Part shown: in pieces, positions 7,546 through 16,379 of the stretch
Numbering within the stretch: position 1 is the first letter of the stretch
Layout: each line of letters begins with the position of its first letter
Source: Rhodopirellula islandica
GTDB taxonomy: Bacteria > Planctomycetota > Planctomycetia > Pirellulales > Pirellulaceae
Direction of reading: 5' to 3'
DNA: 64,000 nt
Assembly (NCBI RefSeq): GCF_001027925.1
Contig: NZ_LECT01000016.1
Coordinates: 1 to 64,000, forward strand
The notes under the pieces: generated by a model
What the model saw: the letters and a program-made list of their open reading frames with translations, nothing else
Database searches by the model: none
Told to the model about the DNA's origin: nothing
Program-made: the position numbers and the translations under genes

Positions 7546-8205
7546 ATGCATCCCAATCAGCTCAGGCGGCGCCGCCAGTTCTCACGCGTGATGCTCTTGG
7601 CAGCGTGTTCACTTTGCGTGGGTGACACATCCCTGTCAGCAGCCGATCCCAAAGGTGCTGGGGCCAGAACCTTTGGACATCAGGGGATCCCTTCCATGGC
7701 CAGTGGGACAGGCAACGCGGCCGTTCGAATGCCGTCCGCGGGTTTGATCCTTCGTGAAGGGACCCGTGTCGGGCCGGTCACAGGCAGGTTCGTGATCAGC
7801 GGCCACCGCTGGCGTTTTCTTCCCGAGCACCCCGAAACGGCTCACCAAAACAACCCGAACTCGCTGGGCCAGCATGGTTTGGCCCGCAAACCGACGCAGG
7901 AAGAGGACACGCTTCTGAGCCAGAAACAGCCCATCGGCCGAGGAATTGGAACGTTCGATTCCTCCAACCTGGAAGACCCTGACCTCCCAATCACCCCGGC
8001 AGCGATCACGGTTCCGATGACTCTGGTCACCGAAAACCTAATGCTCGACCGAATTTCGCGAGCGATCGAAGAGGACTCCAATGACGATCGCTGGACCATC
8101 ACCGGCTACGTCACCGAATTCCGGGAAGAAAACCGTCTGGTGATTGAAACTTCGGTTCGGGCCCCCATGGTCCCCAATTCCCGACCGGTTCTCGGTCGAC
8201 GCTGA
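7546..8205 (+). CDS. Secreted protein of unknown function
   Basis: A 219-residue protein with a Sec-type signal peptide: RRRR followed by a hydrophobic core (VMLLAACSLCVG) and a possible cleavage site after LSA near residue 32. The mature part is rich in Pro, Gly and Asn. It has a segment around residues 65-90 (LILREGTRVGPVTGRFVIS), a low-complexity middle, and a C-terminal acidic-basic region (EEDSNDDRWTITGYVTEFRE) that could be a small beta domain. I do not recognise the family. It lies 120 bp upstream of the LpxL-like acyltransferase gene and may be transcribed with it. Confidence 0.65.
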   Translation: MHPNQLRRRRQFSRVMLLAACSLCVGDTSLSAADPKGAGARTFGHQGIPSMASGTGNAAVRMPSAGLILREGTRVGPVTGRFVISGHRWRFLPEHPETAHQNNPNSLGQHGLARKPTQEEDTLLSQKQPIGRGIGTFDSSNLEDPDLPITPAAITVPMTLVTENLMLDRISRAIEEDSNDDRWTITGYVTEFREENRLVIETSVRAPMVPNSRPVLGRR

Positions 8206-8325
8206 ATTCATCTGGCGACACGCGCCGGATTGCGTCAAAATCAGGCAAATTCACCAGTCACCTGCGGTGAAAATTCGTGCTCGGCAGGAAGCCCCCATCA
8301 GCCCAACCAACGTCATGCATCCGGG

Positions 8326-9339
8326 ATGGAAACCGTGAAATCGCGACTGCATTTGATGCGTCAACGTGCTCTCGACGCAATTGCTTACGCGATGGTGCGA
8401 TCGATCGTTGCGCTGATTCAAATCATGCCGCTCGACATGGGGGATCGGTTTTGCCGTGTCATCGCAACAATTCTCAGTGGCCCGCTGCCGGTTCGAAAAC
8501 GCGTCATTCAGTCAACGCTGTCACAGATTTTCCCGGACTTGCCCGAACCCCAACAAAAAGAACTCACTTTCGCGATGTGGCATCACTTGATGCTGATGGT
8601 TTGCGAAGTGGCATGGGCACAGCGACGACTGCATCGCTGCAATTGGTACCGACACGTTCGCTTCCGCGGCAGCCAAACCATGTTGCGATCAATGCTGAGC
8701 GATCGATCCTCCGTTTACGTGACCGGCCACTTCGGCAACTTTGAAGTTGGCGGTTACACGATGGGTTTGATGGGCGTTCGGACATTGGCCATCGCTCGCC
8801 GATTGGACAATCGCTTCCTGCACGATTGGGTCGAGAACTTTCGCAGTGCCAAGGGCCAAGACGTGGTCGACAAAATCGGTTGTGCCCCGATTGTTGAAAA
8901 GCACCTCCAAGAAGGCGGCATGCTGTCCTTGTTGGCTGATCAGCACGCAGGAGAAAAAGGACTCTGGACCGATTTCTGTGGCGTGCCAGCCTCCTGCCAC
9001 AAAGCCTTGGCCTTGTTCTCACTCACCGCCAACGCGCCGATGATGAGCGTCTACACACGCCGCATCGATGGGAAACCCATGCAGTTTGAGTCGGGGCTGC
9101 TGGGCGTCGTGGATCCTGCCACCGACTCCGAAAACGGTCAATCGGTCGGGCAGATGACCGAATGGTACAACCGGCAACTGGAGTCGATGATCGACATCGC
9201 TCCCGAGCAATACTGGTGGCTGCATCGCCGCTGGAGAACCCCGCCGGAAAAAGTGGCCCGTCGATTGGAAAAGAAACGCGAAAAAGCGTTGCTGGCATCT
9301 GCCGCCCCCACCAAGGCATCGACCTCGCAAGCCGCGTGA
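8326..9339 (+). CDS. Lysophospholipid/lipid A acyltransferase, LpxL/HtrB-like
   Basis: A 337-residue membrane-associated acyltransferase of the LpxL/HtrB family, which adds a secondary acyl chain to lipid A; some family members instead acylate other lipids. Seen: the catalytic H-x4-D/E motif as HFGNFE (His135, Glu140), LLADQHAGEKG (near 205), and the C-terminal EQYWWLHRRWR (near 287), all family hallmarks. Length fits the family (about 300-320). ATG 8326 is preferred; an upstream TTG at 8230 would add 32 residues that look unlike protein (NQANSPVTCGENSCSAG). The C-terminus is Lys/Arg/Ala-rich. A lipid A kinase (LpxK) gene lies about 7 kb away, so a Gram-negative-type envelope is indicated. 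Confidence 0.87.
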   Translation: METVKSRLHLMRQRALDAIAYAMVRSIVALIQIMPLDMGDRFCRVIATILSGPLPVRKRVIQSTLSQIFPDLPEPQQKELTFAMWHHLMLMVCEVAWAQRRLHRCNWYRHVRFRGSQTMLRSMLSDRSSVYVTGHFGNFEVGGYTMGLMGVRTLAIARRLDNRFLHDWVENFRSAKGQDVVDKIGCAPIVEKHLQEGGMLSLLADQHAGEKGLWTDFCGVPASCHKALALFSLTANAPMMSVYTRRIDGKPMQFESGLLGVVDPATDSENGQSVGQMTEWYNRQLESMIDIAPEQYWWLHRRWRTPPEKVARRLEKKREKALLASAAPTKASTSQAA

Positions 9340-9422
9340 TCGACCTCGGACGCAGAAAGGGTCAAGGACGCAGGCAAAGCATCAAGCACACCAGAGTGCC
9401 GCCACTTGGTTCTCGAAGGCGC

Positions 9423-10448
9423 TCACTCCGCCGGTGCCAGGAATTCCGTCGTGAAGCAATCCTCGGCTTTGACAGAGTCCGACTCGACCAGTTTCAACTC
9501 CACCATTTGGTTGACCAACGTCTGCCAGCGATCTGCACGCATCGTTCCCACTTCGTCGCGGTTTCCGGACGGCATCGCCAGCGGGATCATCTGCTCGGCG
9601 CCGAAACGCAAGGCTTCCTCCGTCATGCCATGTTGATTCGCTTGAAGAATTGCCGCATTGGCTTGCTCGGGAGTTTCAAGAAAGGTTTTCCAACCCGCAA
9701 CGGTGCCCGCCACCATCTCACGAACGACTTCGGGTGATTCACGAATCATGTCGCCGGTCGTCACCAAGACGCTCGAGTACGGGTTCCACCCCAGTTCGCT
9801 GATCATCAAGGTGCGGACCTCCAACCCTTGCTGCTCGGCGATCAAGGGTTCCGCCACACTGTAAGCCTGCACCGCGATTTTTGGATCGGTCACCATCGCC
9901 GCGATGCTGTTGTGGTAGGGGACCTGACGAACATCGTTGAGATAGCCGCCTTGTTCGAGGAATGCCAGAAACGCTCGGCCGGCCTGGCGTTGGAGTGTCA
10001 TCCCAGACAAATCGTCCAAGCTTTCGACGCCACTGTCGGCACGCACCAGGATGCATCGGGGGTGGTCTTGAACAGCCGCCATGACAGCGACCACGTCGGC
10101 TCCTTGAGCCCGAAACAAAACCACATCGTCTGCGTTGGTGATCGCGAATTGGCTGCGTCCCATCGCGAGTTCCGATGCCACGGGCGTGGCACGTCCGCCA
10201 GACTGAATCTCGACATTCAATCCCAACGACTCGTACGTGCCATCCACAGCCGATTGGTAAACCCCGCCGTGCTCCACTTCGGGATACCAATTCAATTGAA
10301 CTGAAACATGGGTTGCCGATTCATCCGCGGCGTCGCCCGACGTGATTTCGGTTCGCTGCGAACACCCTCCGGCAAAGATCGACAACAGGCATCCGGCAGT
10401 CAACCAACCGAAGACACCGACGTTGTGCTGTCTTCTCGCCATGAACAT
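9423..10448 (-). CDS. NMT1/THI5-like ABC transporter substrate-binding lipoprotein
   Basis: A 341-residue lipoprotein of the NMT1/THI5-like periplasmic binding family, whose members bind pyrimidines, riboflavin precursors, taurine or similar small molecules. Seen: signal peptide with a lipobox ending in AGGC (near residue 29), the family opening VQLNWYPEVEHGGVY (about 50-64), GLNVEIQSGGRATPVASELAMGRSQFAI, and the two-lobe middle ending in FTTEFLAPAE. Start ATG 10448 is chosen because the signal peptide follows at once; a longer in-frame extension runs upstream into the permease gene but has no protein-like character. It is the last gene of the ATPase-permease-binding-protein operon, 185 bp after the permease stop. 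The substrate is not identifiable. Confidence 0.85.
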   Translation of the reverse strand: MFMARRQHNVGVFGWLTAGCLLSIFAGGCSQRTEITSGDAADESATHVSVQLNWYPEVEHGGVYQSAVDGTYESLGLNVEIQSGGRATPVASELAMGRSQFAITNADDVVLFRAQGADVVAVMAAVQDHPRCILVRADSGVESLDDLSGMTLQRQAGRAFLAFLEQGGYLNDVRQVPYHNSIAAMVTDPKIAVQAYSVAEPLIAEQQGLEVRTLMISELGWNPYSSVLVTTGDMIRESPEVVREMVAGTVAGWKTFLETPEQANAAILQANQHGMTEEALRFGAEQMIPLAMPSGNRDEVGTMRADRWQTLVNQMVELKLVESDSVKAEDCFTTEFLAPAE

Positions 10449-10633
10449 TCCAGTGCGATCAGACTTCGCCCTCCCGTTGGAAGGATCACCCGAAGCGAGG
10501 GGAGAGGCGGGCTCGAGTTCAGCTCCCATCCGCCCCGGCCTGACACGAACCGCGGCTTGCTGAGAAGACGCAATCAAAACAGCACGGCCACCTCGGACGC
10601 TGGCAACATGGATTGGCGATCGCATCGGTGAAC

Positions 10634-11449
10634 TCATTTCACAAGGAGGTATCGTTTCAGGAACAGTCGGCTCAGTAGATTCACTCCGCCAAAAAGAATC
10701 AAACCCAGCAGCGTCGAGACCGCCAATGCAGCCATCAAAGCATCCGTCATTGTACGAGCTTGCCAGCCCGTCATCACGGCACCCAGCCCTTCGTAGTCCG
10801 CACCGTTGCTGACGAAAAACTCCGCGACGATGGCACCAATCACCGCCAACCCGCTGCTCACACGGGCACCGAGCACCAGAAACGGAATCGCGGTGGGCAA
10901 CTGCACACGGCACAGCTTCTGCCAACGTGTGGCCCCGTACATTCGAAGTAAGTCGTCATGTTCCGGGCGAACCGAAGTCAGCCCGGTGGTCACGTTGTTG
11001 ACGATCGGAAACAGGCAAATGATCACGGTCGCGATGACGGCCGTCCGAAATTCATATCCTGACCAGATCACCAACAAGGGCGCGATCGCGACGATGGGCA
11101 CCGTTTGCAGAAACACCACATAAGGAAACAACGCCCGCCGCAGCAATCGTGACTGGCTGAACAACACCGACACGCCGCTCCCCACGATCACGGCAACGAC
11201 CAAACTGACGGTCGCCGTCCACAACGTCGTCCCACCGGACTTCAACAACACGACCCGGTGCTGCCACCCGGCTTCGGCGACTTGCCAAGGAGTGGGAAGG
11301 AGAAGCTTTGGCAAATCGAACGCCACCACGATGAGATGCCAGACCGCGATGCCCATCGCGGCGACCGCGATCACCGCGAAAATGGTCCAGGCCATCTCCC
11401 GACCACTCTCGCGTGTCGGCTGCGAAGGCCGCGAAGATGGATGGCTCAT
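10634..11449 (-). CDS. ABC transporter permease (BPD_transp_1, SsuC/ThiX-like)
   Basis: A 271-residue permease of the binding-protein-dependent transporter type, about six membrane segments by eye. Seen: a first segment near residues 20-42 (IFAVIAVAAMGIAVWHLIVV), further segments, and the EAA-type loop DDLLRMYGATRWQKLCRVQLPTAIPFL, which contacts the ATPase. Start at 11449 was chosen because it gives an ATGA 4-bp overlap with the ATPase stop, while a longer in-frame extension reads through the ATPase gene. It forms the transmembrane channel of the NMT1-type importer encoded by its neighbours. Confidence 0.87.
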   Translation of the reverse strand: MSHPSSRPSQPTRESGREMAWTIFAVIAVAAMGIAVWHLIVVAFDLPKLLLPTPWQVAEAGWQHRVVLLKSGGTTLWTATVSLVVAVIVGSGVSVLFSQSRLLRRALFPYVVFLQTVPIVAIAPLLVIWSGYEFRTAVIATVIICLFPIVNNVTTGLTSVRPEHDDLLRMYGATRWQKLCRVQLPTAIPFLVLGARVSSGLAVIGAIVAEFFVSNGADYEGLGAVMTGWQARTMTDALMAALAVSTLLGLILFGGVNLLSRLFLKRYLLVK

Positions 11450-12327
11450 GCCCGTGATCCTTCCGACTTGGACGACGCAGCATCCTCCAGCGTGTCGCTG
11501 ACCTCGCCAAAGAATTCGGCGAACGCATTGGTGCGTCTCAAATCCGCCTGCGGTTCCGACGTCGTCAACGGGTTGTCCAGTTCGCGGATGATGCGTCCCT
11601 GATGCATCACGCAGATCCGTTCGCTGAGCTGGATCGCTTCGGCAATGTTGTGGGTCACCAAGACGCTGGTGAATCGATGGTGCCGCCACAATTGCAACAA
11701 CAACTGGCCGAGTTGATTTCGCAGCAAGTCATCCAGTGCCGCAAAGGGTTCATCAAGCAACAGGAATTCAGGTTGTGTCACCAGTGCCCGAGCGATCGAC
11801 GCTCGCATCTTCATTCCGCCCGACAATTGGTGTGGGTAACGTGCCGCCGCATCCGCCAACTGCACCTCTTCGATGGCGGCGACAGCACGGCCTTGCATCG
11901 CTTGGGCGGACGGTCGATCACGTCGTCTTCCCAGCGTGAGAGGCAGCGTCACGTTTTGGAGCACATTGGCCCAGGGCAACAAGGCGGGTTGCTGGAACAC
12001 GAACGAAGTGGCGACCGTTCGTCGATCATCGCCACGCTCGTTGCTCCGCTGGATCCCCTGATTGCTTCGCTGGGCACCCTGATTGCTTCGCTGGGCACCC
12101 TGATTGCTCCGCTGGCACTCACCATCGGTCAGGGATTGCAATCCGGCGATGACCCGAAGCAGGGTGGTCTTGCCGCATCCACTGGGTCCCACGAGGGCCA
12201 GCCTTTCTCCCTGGCGGACCGACAGATTGATGTGATCGAGGGCGCACACGCCGCCGGGATAGGTTACCGTGGCATCGCGGCAAACGACTGCGGTGCCAGC
12301 ATCGAGCTTGTCGGTTAGGGCTTTCAT
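11446..12327 (-). CDS. ABC transporter ATP-binding protein with a tandem-repeat insertion
   Basis: A 293-residue ABC ATPase of the SsuB/TauB/ThiZ group. Seen: Walker A GPSGCGKTT (near residues 47-55), Q-loop FVFQQPALLPW, signature LSGGMKMRASIARAL, Walker B FLLLDEPFAALDD and the switch His in VLVTHNIAEA. Between Walker A and the Q-loop is an extra stretch of about 26 residues made of repeated QRSNQG(A/I) units, absent from the family as I know it. ATG 12327 is preferred over a TTG two codons upstream. It overlaps the permease start by 4 bp and is the first gene of the importer operon. The C-terminal tail after residue 240 is acidic and variable. Confidence 0.9.
   Translation of the reverse strand: MKALTDKLDAGTAVVCRDATVTYPGGVCALDHINLSVRQGERLALVGPSGCGKTTLLRVIAGLQSLTDGECQRSNQGAQRSNQGAQRSNQGIQRSNERGDDRRTVATSFVFQQPALLPWANVLQNVTLPLTLGRRRDRPSAQAMQGRAVAAIEEVQLADAAARYPHQLSGGMKMRASIARALVTQPEFLLLDEPFAALDDLLRNQLGQLLLQLWRHHRFTSVLVTHNIAEAIQLSERICVMHQGRIIRELDNPLTTSEPQADLRRTNAFAEFFGEVSDTLEDAASSKSEGSRA
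12037..12118 (-). repeat. In-frame 21-bp tandem repeat inside the ABC ATPase gene
   Basis: On the plus strand, the 21-bp unit CCTGATTGCTTCGCTGGGCAC is present at 12057-12077 and 12078-12098 in identical form, with a diverged unit before (12037-12056) and one after (12099-12118). The unit length is a multiple of three, so each copy adds seven residues to the ATPase without breaking the frame. The two identical central copies suggest recent slippage or unequal exchange. Confidence 0.8.
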
Positions 12328-12480
12328 GTCCAACAGAGTTTAATCATTTGACAATGGACTCTGACAGGACATCTGCGATCATCACTGTCATGGCATTGCC
12401 CGAGACGGCATGACCGACGACTCATCCCACCAGGACAACCGTTCCGAGACGACGAGACTGGCGAAGGCATTGGAAATTCG

Positions 12481-13251
12481 ATGAAGACATTGGAAGTGCA
12501 TTGTTTGGGCACGGCAGGTTACCACCCCAACGAATCTCGCCACACGTCGTGCTACTTTCTGCCGCAAAGCGGCGTGCTGCTGGATGCAGGAACGGGAATC
12601 TTTCGGTTGCCGGAATTGATCCAAACCGATCACCTGGACATTCTGCTCAGCCACGCTCACCTGGATCATGTCGTGGGACTGACGTTCCTCTTGGACATTC
12701 TGTATCAACGTCCGGTGAAAGAGGTCCGCGTGTGGGGGCAAGCCGAGAAGCTGGCCGCCATTCAAGAACACCTGTTCCACGAGTCGCTTTTCCCGGTGGC
12801 TCTTCCAGTGTCCTGGAATTCGATTGACGAGCAATCGGAGTGGGACCTGCATGGCACGAAGATGTCGTGGCGACTGCAAGAGCACCCGGGTGGATCAGTG
12901 GCCTTCCGGTTGGAGGCGGCACGCCCCGACTCCACCCCCTCGGATCCGCCGGCCGTCTTGGTCTACGCGACCGACACTCTCGGCGCGGAAGACCCTGAAA
13001 CGCTGCAGTGGATGTCGGGGGCCGATCTGCTGATGCACGAATGCAACTTCGACGATCAAAATCAGAAGTGGGCCGAGAAGACCGGGCACTGCTACCTTCA
13101 AAAAGCATTGCAAATCGCGGTTCAAACACAGCCACAACGTTTGCTGCTCACGCACATCAATCCAATCGCTGAGCTGCAACTGGACGCTGAAGTTCCGTCA
13201 TTGCAGTGCCCGATCGAAATTGCGACGGACGGATTGCGCGTCGCGTTTTAA
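12481..13251 (+). CDS. Metallo-beta-lactamase-fold hydrolase (RNase Z-like)
   Basis: A 256-residue cytoplasmic protein of the metallo-beta-lactamase superfamily, of the RNase Z / phosphodiesterase-like type. Seen: the metal motif SHAHLDH (His58, His60, Asp62, His63), a typical opening VHCLGTAGYHPNESRHTSCY, the strand LLLDAGTG, an acidic metal ligand likely in YATDTLGAE, HECNF, and the last His in LLLTHINP. No tRNA-processing flexible arm (the ElaC exosite) is visible, so a different phosphodiester or small-molecule substrate is possible. It is divergent from the ABC importer operon with a 153-bp gap and starts at ATG 12481. Confidence 0.83.
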   Translation: MKTLEVHCLGTAGYHPNESRHTSCYFLPQSGVLLDAGTGIFRLPELIQTDHLDILLSHAHLDHVVGLTFLLDILYQRPVKEVRVWGQAEKLAAIQEHLFHESLFPVALPVSWNSIDEQSEWDLHGTKMSWRLQEHPGGSVAFRLEAARPDSTPSDPPAVLVYATDTLGAEDPETLQWMSGADLLMHECNFDDQNQKWAEKTGHCYLQKALQIAVQTQPQRLLLTHINPIAELQLDAEVPSLQCPIEIATDGLRVAF

Positions 13252-13346
13252 AGTGGGCTGTGCCTCCCAGTTCACTGGGATGGAGCGTCGCACGGGATGG
13301 AGAGCCCCACGGGGTCCTCCAATTCGCTGCGTTGCAAACGCCATGA

Positions 13347-14195
13347 TCAGGTCGCGTTCGTTTCCCGACGGGCCTCTTCCACCCGGTACATCTCACGCCA
13401 TGGCAATTGGATGCCACCGTCAATCGTCAAGGTGCTGCCGGTGATGTACTCACTTTTGGGGTCGCACAAGAAAACCGCACCGCGACCGATTTCGCGAATT
13501 TGGCCCAGGCGTCCCCAGGGCAACTTGGCCCCTTCGGCACGGAGTGTTTCTTCTTGGAAGAACTTCCGTTCCCCGGGGGTGTCAATCCACCCGGGGTGAA
13601 TGATGTTCACGCGAATTCGCTGGGAGGCGAGTTCCACCGCGGCCGTGCGAGCCATTTGATCGTTCGCCGCTTTGGCCATGTTGTAGGCCATCGCACCAGG
13701 CATGGGCATGTGAGCGTGCGGGCTGCTGATCACGACAATGTTGCCACCGTTGCCAGCGTCGACCAATTTCTGAGCCCCGGCGCGAACGAGATAAAACGCC
13801 CCCCACATGCTGACATCAATGGTGCGTCGAAATTCGCTCAGGTCGGATTCCAACATCAGGTGCCGGTCACTGTAAGCGGCGTTGCTGACGATGATGTCGA
13901 GCCCCCCCATCCGATCGCTCGCCGTGTCGACCAAGGTTTGAGCCTGGTCCGAATCGGAGATGTCCGCTCCGAGTGCAAACGCGGACACGCCAAGAGCCTC
14001 ACACTCTTGGACGACGCCTTCGGCTTCCTCGGGGTTCGAATGATAATTTATCGTAACCGAAGCGCCGGCCTGAGCCATTTCCAACGCGATTCCGCGCCCA
14101 ATCCCACGCGAAGCTCCCGAGATCAACGCCCGTTTCCCCTGCAGGGATCGCGTGGGGGCAGTGGAAGGGATCGAATCGGATGATTCAGCGGACAT
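13347..14195 (-). CDS. SDR family oxidoreductase
   Basis: A 282-residue short-chain dehydrogenase/reductase of the classical type. Seen: the nucleotide-binding motif GASRGIGRG (about 27-35), the NAAY core near 105-108, Ser157/158 in VVISSP, and the catalytic pair Tyr171 and Lys175 in AYNMAKAA, followed by the cofactor loop IIHPGWIDTPGE. The N-terminal 20 residues precede the Rossmann fold and are rich in Ser/Thr/Pro. It resembles glucose 1-dehydrogenase and 3-oxoacyl-ACP reductase-like enzymes but the substrate cannot be read from the sequence. It is transcribed alone, divergent from the RimB-like gene. Confidence 0.87.
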   Translation of the reverse strand: MSAESSDSIPSTAPTRSLQGKRALISGASRGIGRGIALEMAQAGASVTINYHSNPEEAEGVVQECEALGVSAFALGADISDSDQAQTLVDTASDRMGGLDIIVSNAAYSDRHLMLESDLSEFRRTIDVSMWGAFYLVRAGAQKLVDAGNGGNIVVISSPHAHMPMPGAMAYNMAKAANDQMARTAAVELASQRIRVNIIHPGWIDTPGERKFFQEETLRAEGAKLPWGRLGQIREIGRGAVFLCDPKSEYITGSTLTIDGGIQLPWREMYRVEEARRETNAT

Positions 14196-14497
14196 TCATG
14201 GAACTCCAGGGGCAGGGCAGTCGGCGGAAATGTTTCTCAACAACAATACTGAGAGAAAACGCTGCGGCAGTATAGCCAATCCAGGACTTTCCGTTGGCTG
14301 CTGGATCCCGGTCCACGGCAAAGTTTTTTGATCCGCTTGACGGCGCACACCCCCAATCGTCAATCTGCACTGATCTCATCGCTCCTCGCGATTCGCGGAT
14401 CGCTGAGACGGCCACCGATACTGCACGGACGGTTTTGGTTGTTGAATGTGGCCTCTTCGGCCAGCCATTTGTGATCCTTCCCCACCAACGATGGCCC
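14196..14497. other. Divergent intergenic region without a visible gene
   Basis: 302 bp between the SDR start (minus strand) and the RimB-like start (plus strand). It must hold two divergent promoters. I see no clear hairpin, tandem repeat or palindrome that I can support; one in-frame extension of the plus-strand gene reaches 14294 but reads as non-protein. Confidence 0.5.
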
Positions 14498-15031
14498 ATG
14501 ACAAACGATCCTAGCCGCAACCAGCCCTCGACGGAATCGTCGGGTTCAAAACTGCTTCCCACCGACCCTTTGGTGGTCATTGGTTGGCGTGAGTGGGTCG
14601 GTTTGCCAGAGTTGAAGGTCCGTCACGTCAAAGCAAAGATCGACACCGGGGCGCGGTCCAGTTCGCTGCACGCTTTCGATGTTGACACGTATTTTGACGA
14701 TGACGTTGAACGCGTTCGGTTCTCCATTCATCCTTTCCAGCGACGCGATGACCTTCACATCGAAGCCGATGTGCCCATCTTGGAACGACGCCACATTCGC
14801 AGCAGCAATGGCAATGTCAGCGAGCGGATCGTGATCCGAACCCCGCTGGAAATTCTGCGGCGTCGCGTGATGGTCGATTTGACACTCGCGAATCGTGACT
14901 CGATGGGATTCCGTATGCTGGTCGGTCGCGAAGCCATTCGCAATCGATTCCTGGTCGACTCCGCCGCTTCTTTTTTAGCTGGGCGTCGAAAACGCAAACG
15001 CTCCGGTGGAATCGAACCACCAACCAAGTGA
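14498..15031 (+). CDS. RimB-like retropepsin-fold protein ('ATP-dependent zinc protease' family)
   Basis: A 177-residue protein of the PF05618-type family, annotated elsewhere as ATP-dependent zinc protease but related to retropepsin-like aspartic proteases. Seen: the aspartic motif KIDTGARSSSLHA (Asp49-Thr-Gly), VIGWREWVGLP near the N-terminus, RSSNGNVSERIVIRTPLE, and MLVGREAIRNRFLVD (the typical second block). Start ATG 14498 is preferred over an in-frame extension to 14294. The next gene encodes RimK, 131 bp downstream; in Pseudomonas, RimB of this family is encoded with RimK in the rimABK operon and modulates RimK activity, so a similar partnership is likely here. A RimA-like third partner is not seen. 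Confidence 0.8.
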   Translation: MTNDPSRNQPSTESSGSKLLPTDPLVVIGWREWVGLPELKVRHVKAKIDTGARSSSLHAFDVDTYFDDDVERVRFSIHPFQRRDDLHIEADVPILERRHIRSSNGNVSERIVIRTPLEILRRRVMVDLTLANRDSMGFRMLVGREAIRNRFLVDSAASFLAGRRKRKRSGGIEPPTK

Positions 15032-15161
15032 TCTCATCGAACCGACTCATCTCATCCGGTCGAACACCCAACTTTGCCCTCCGCCTCAGGCTCCAGCCTG
15101 ATCCGTTGCCACGACGCTTCAGACCACCCCACCCGACTCCCAGCTCTCTGAGAGAAAACCC

Positions 15162-16379
15162 TTGAAACTTGCCATCCTGTCCTGCTCACCCCGTTGCTAC
15201 AGCACCCGACGCTTGGTGGAAGCAGCTGAACAACGCGGCATCAAAGCCAAAGTTCTCAACACGCTGAAGTTTGCGATCGACTTGGCGGAGGGTGAACCCG
15301 ATCTTTACTACCGCAGCAAACAGCTCAGCGACTACGACGGCGTGCTGCCCCGAATCGGCTCATCGATCACGTACTTCGGCACCGCCGTGGTCCGCCAGTT
15401 CGAACAGATGGACGTGTTCTGTGCGAACTCCTCCGCTGGGATCAGCAATTCACGCGACAAACTTCGCAGCATGCAAATCCTTTCTCGGCATCAGATTGGA
15501 ATCCCTCAAACCACGTTCGTTCGCGACCGCAAGGACATCCTCCCGGCGATTGAACGCGTTGGCGGATCGCCGGTGATCATCAAGCTGCTGGAAGGCACTC
15601 AAGGTGTCGGCGTGATCTTGGCAGAAAACGTCAAGGTCGCCGAAGCCATCATTGAGACGCTGCAGAGCACCAAGCAAAACGTGCTGGTCCAACAGTTCGT
15701 TGCCGAAAGCCGCGGCAAAGACATTCGGGCGTTTGTGATCGGCGATCGAGTCGTGGCCGCGATGCGCCGCGTCGCCGTAGGAAACGAATTCCGCAGCAAC
15801 GTTCACCGGGGCGGTCAAACCGAAGCGGTGGTGTTGGACGAAACGTATGCGGAGACCGCTGTTCGCGCCGCCCAAATCATGGGATTGCGAGTGGCTGGTG
15901 TGGACATGCTGGAAGGTGCCAATGGCCCGCAAGTGATGGAGGTCAACTCGTCACCCGGCCTGGAGGGCATCGAGTCCTCCACCAAACTGGACATCGCCGG
16001 GGCGATCATCGATTACATGTCCGCCCAAGTGGACTTCCCCGAAGTGGATGTTCGTCAACGACTGACGGTCAGCCGAGGCTACGGTGTGACGGAACTCCAT
16101 GTTCGCGATGGATCGGACTACGTCGGGAAGACCATCGACGAATCCGGTTTGCCGGAACTGGACATCAATGTGTTGACGCTTTACCGCGGCACAACTGTGA
16201 TCCCCAACCCGCGTCTGAAACGCACGCTCGAACCCCACGACCGACTGCTGTGCTTCGGAAAACTGGAAGCGATGCGAGGCATGGTTCCCGAGAAAGTCCG
16301 CAAGCAACGCCGCCCCAAAATCAAACGCCTTCCCGATTCCGCCGCGACCATTCAGGCCGAATCTTCTCGCGACGATTGA
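15162..16379 (+). CDS. RimK-type alpha-L-glutamate ligase fused to an RCK_C (TrkA-C) domain
   Basis: A 405-residue ATP-grasp ligase of the RimK family, which adds glutamate residues to the C-terminus of ribosomal protein S6. Seen: [22 protein letters not shown] opening, the PreATP-grasp region to about residue 100, and the ATP-grasp core with [51 protein letters not shown] and the Mg-binding [14 protein letters not shown]. After residue about 305 a second domain follows ([22 protein letters not shown] ... HDRLLCFG), which looks like an RCK_C/TrkA-C ligand-binding domain; typical RimK is about 300 residues, so this is an extension. The start is TTG at 15162 with AGAGAAAA upstream. Its last 28 bp overlap convergently with the LpxK gene. 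Confidence 0.85.
   Translation: MKLAILSCSPRCYSTRRLVEAAEQRGIKAKVLNTLKFAIDLAEGEPDLYYRSKQLSDYDGVLPRIGSSITYFGTAVVRQFEQMDVFCANSSAGISNSRDKLRSMQILSRHQIGIPQTTFVRDRKDILPAIERVGGSPVIIKLLEGTQGVGVILAENVKVAEAIIETLQSTKQNVLVQQFVAESRGKDIRAFVIGDRVVAAMRRVAVGNEFRSNVHRGGQTEAVVLDETYAETAVRAAQIMGLRVAGVDMLEGANGPQVMEVNSSPGLEGIESSTKLDIAGAIIDYMSAQVDFPEVDVRQRLTVSRGYGVTELHVRDGSDYVGKTIDESGLPELDINVLTLYRGTTVIPNPRLKRTLEPHDRLLCFGKLEAMRGMVPEKVRKQRRPKIKRLPDSAATIQAESSRDD

Noticed and set aside
10449..10925. Longer N-terminus for the NMT1-type binding protein
   Set aside because: The extension overlaps the permease gene, is Cys/Arg/Gly-rich without motifs, and would put the signal peptide in the middle of the protein.
12328..12480. 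Possible TPP or FMN riboswitch before the NMT1-type importer
   Set aside because: The conserved core sequences expected for these riboswitches were not found by eye in this 153-bp gap on the minus strand.
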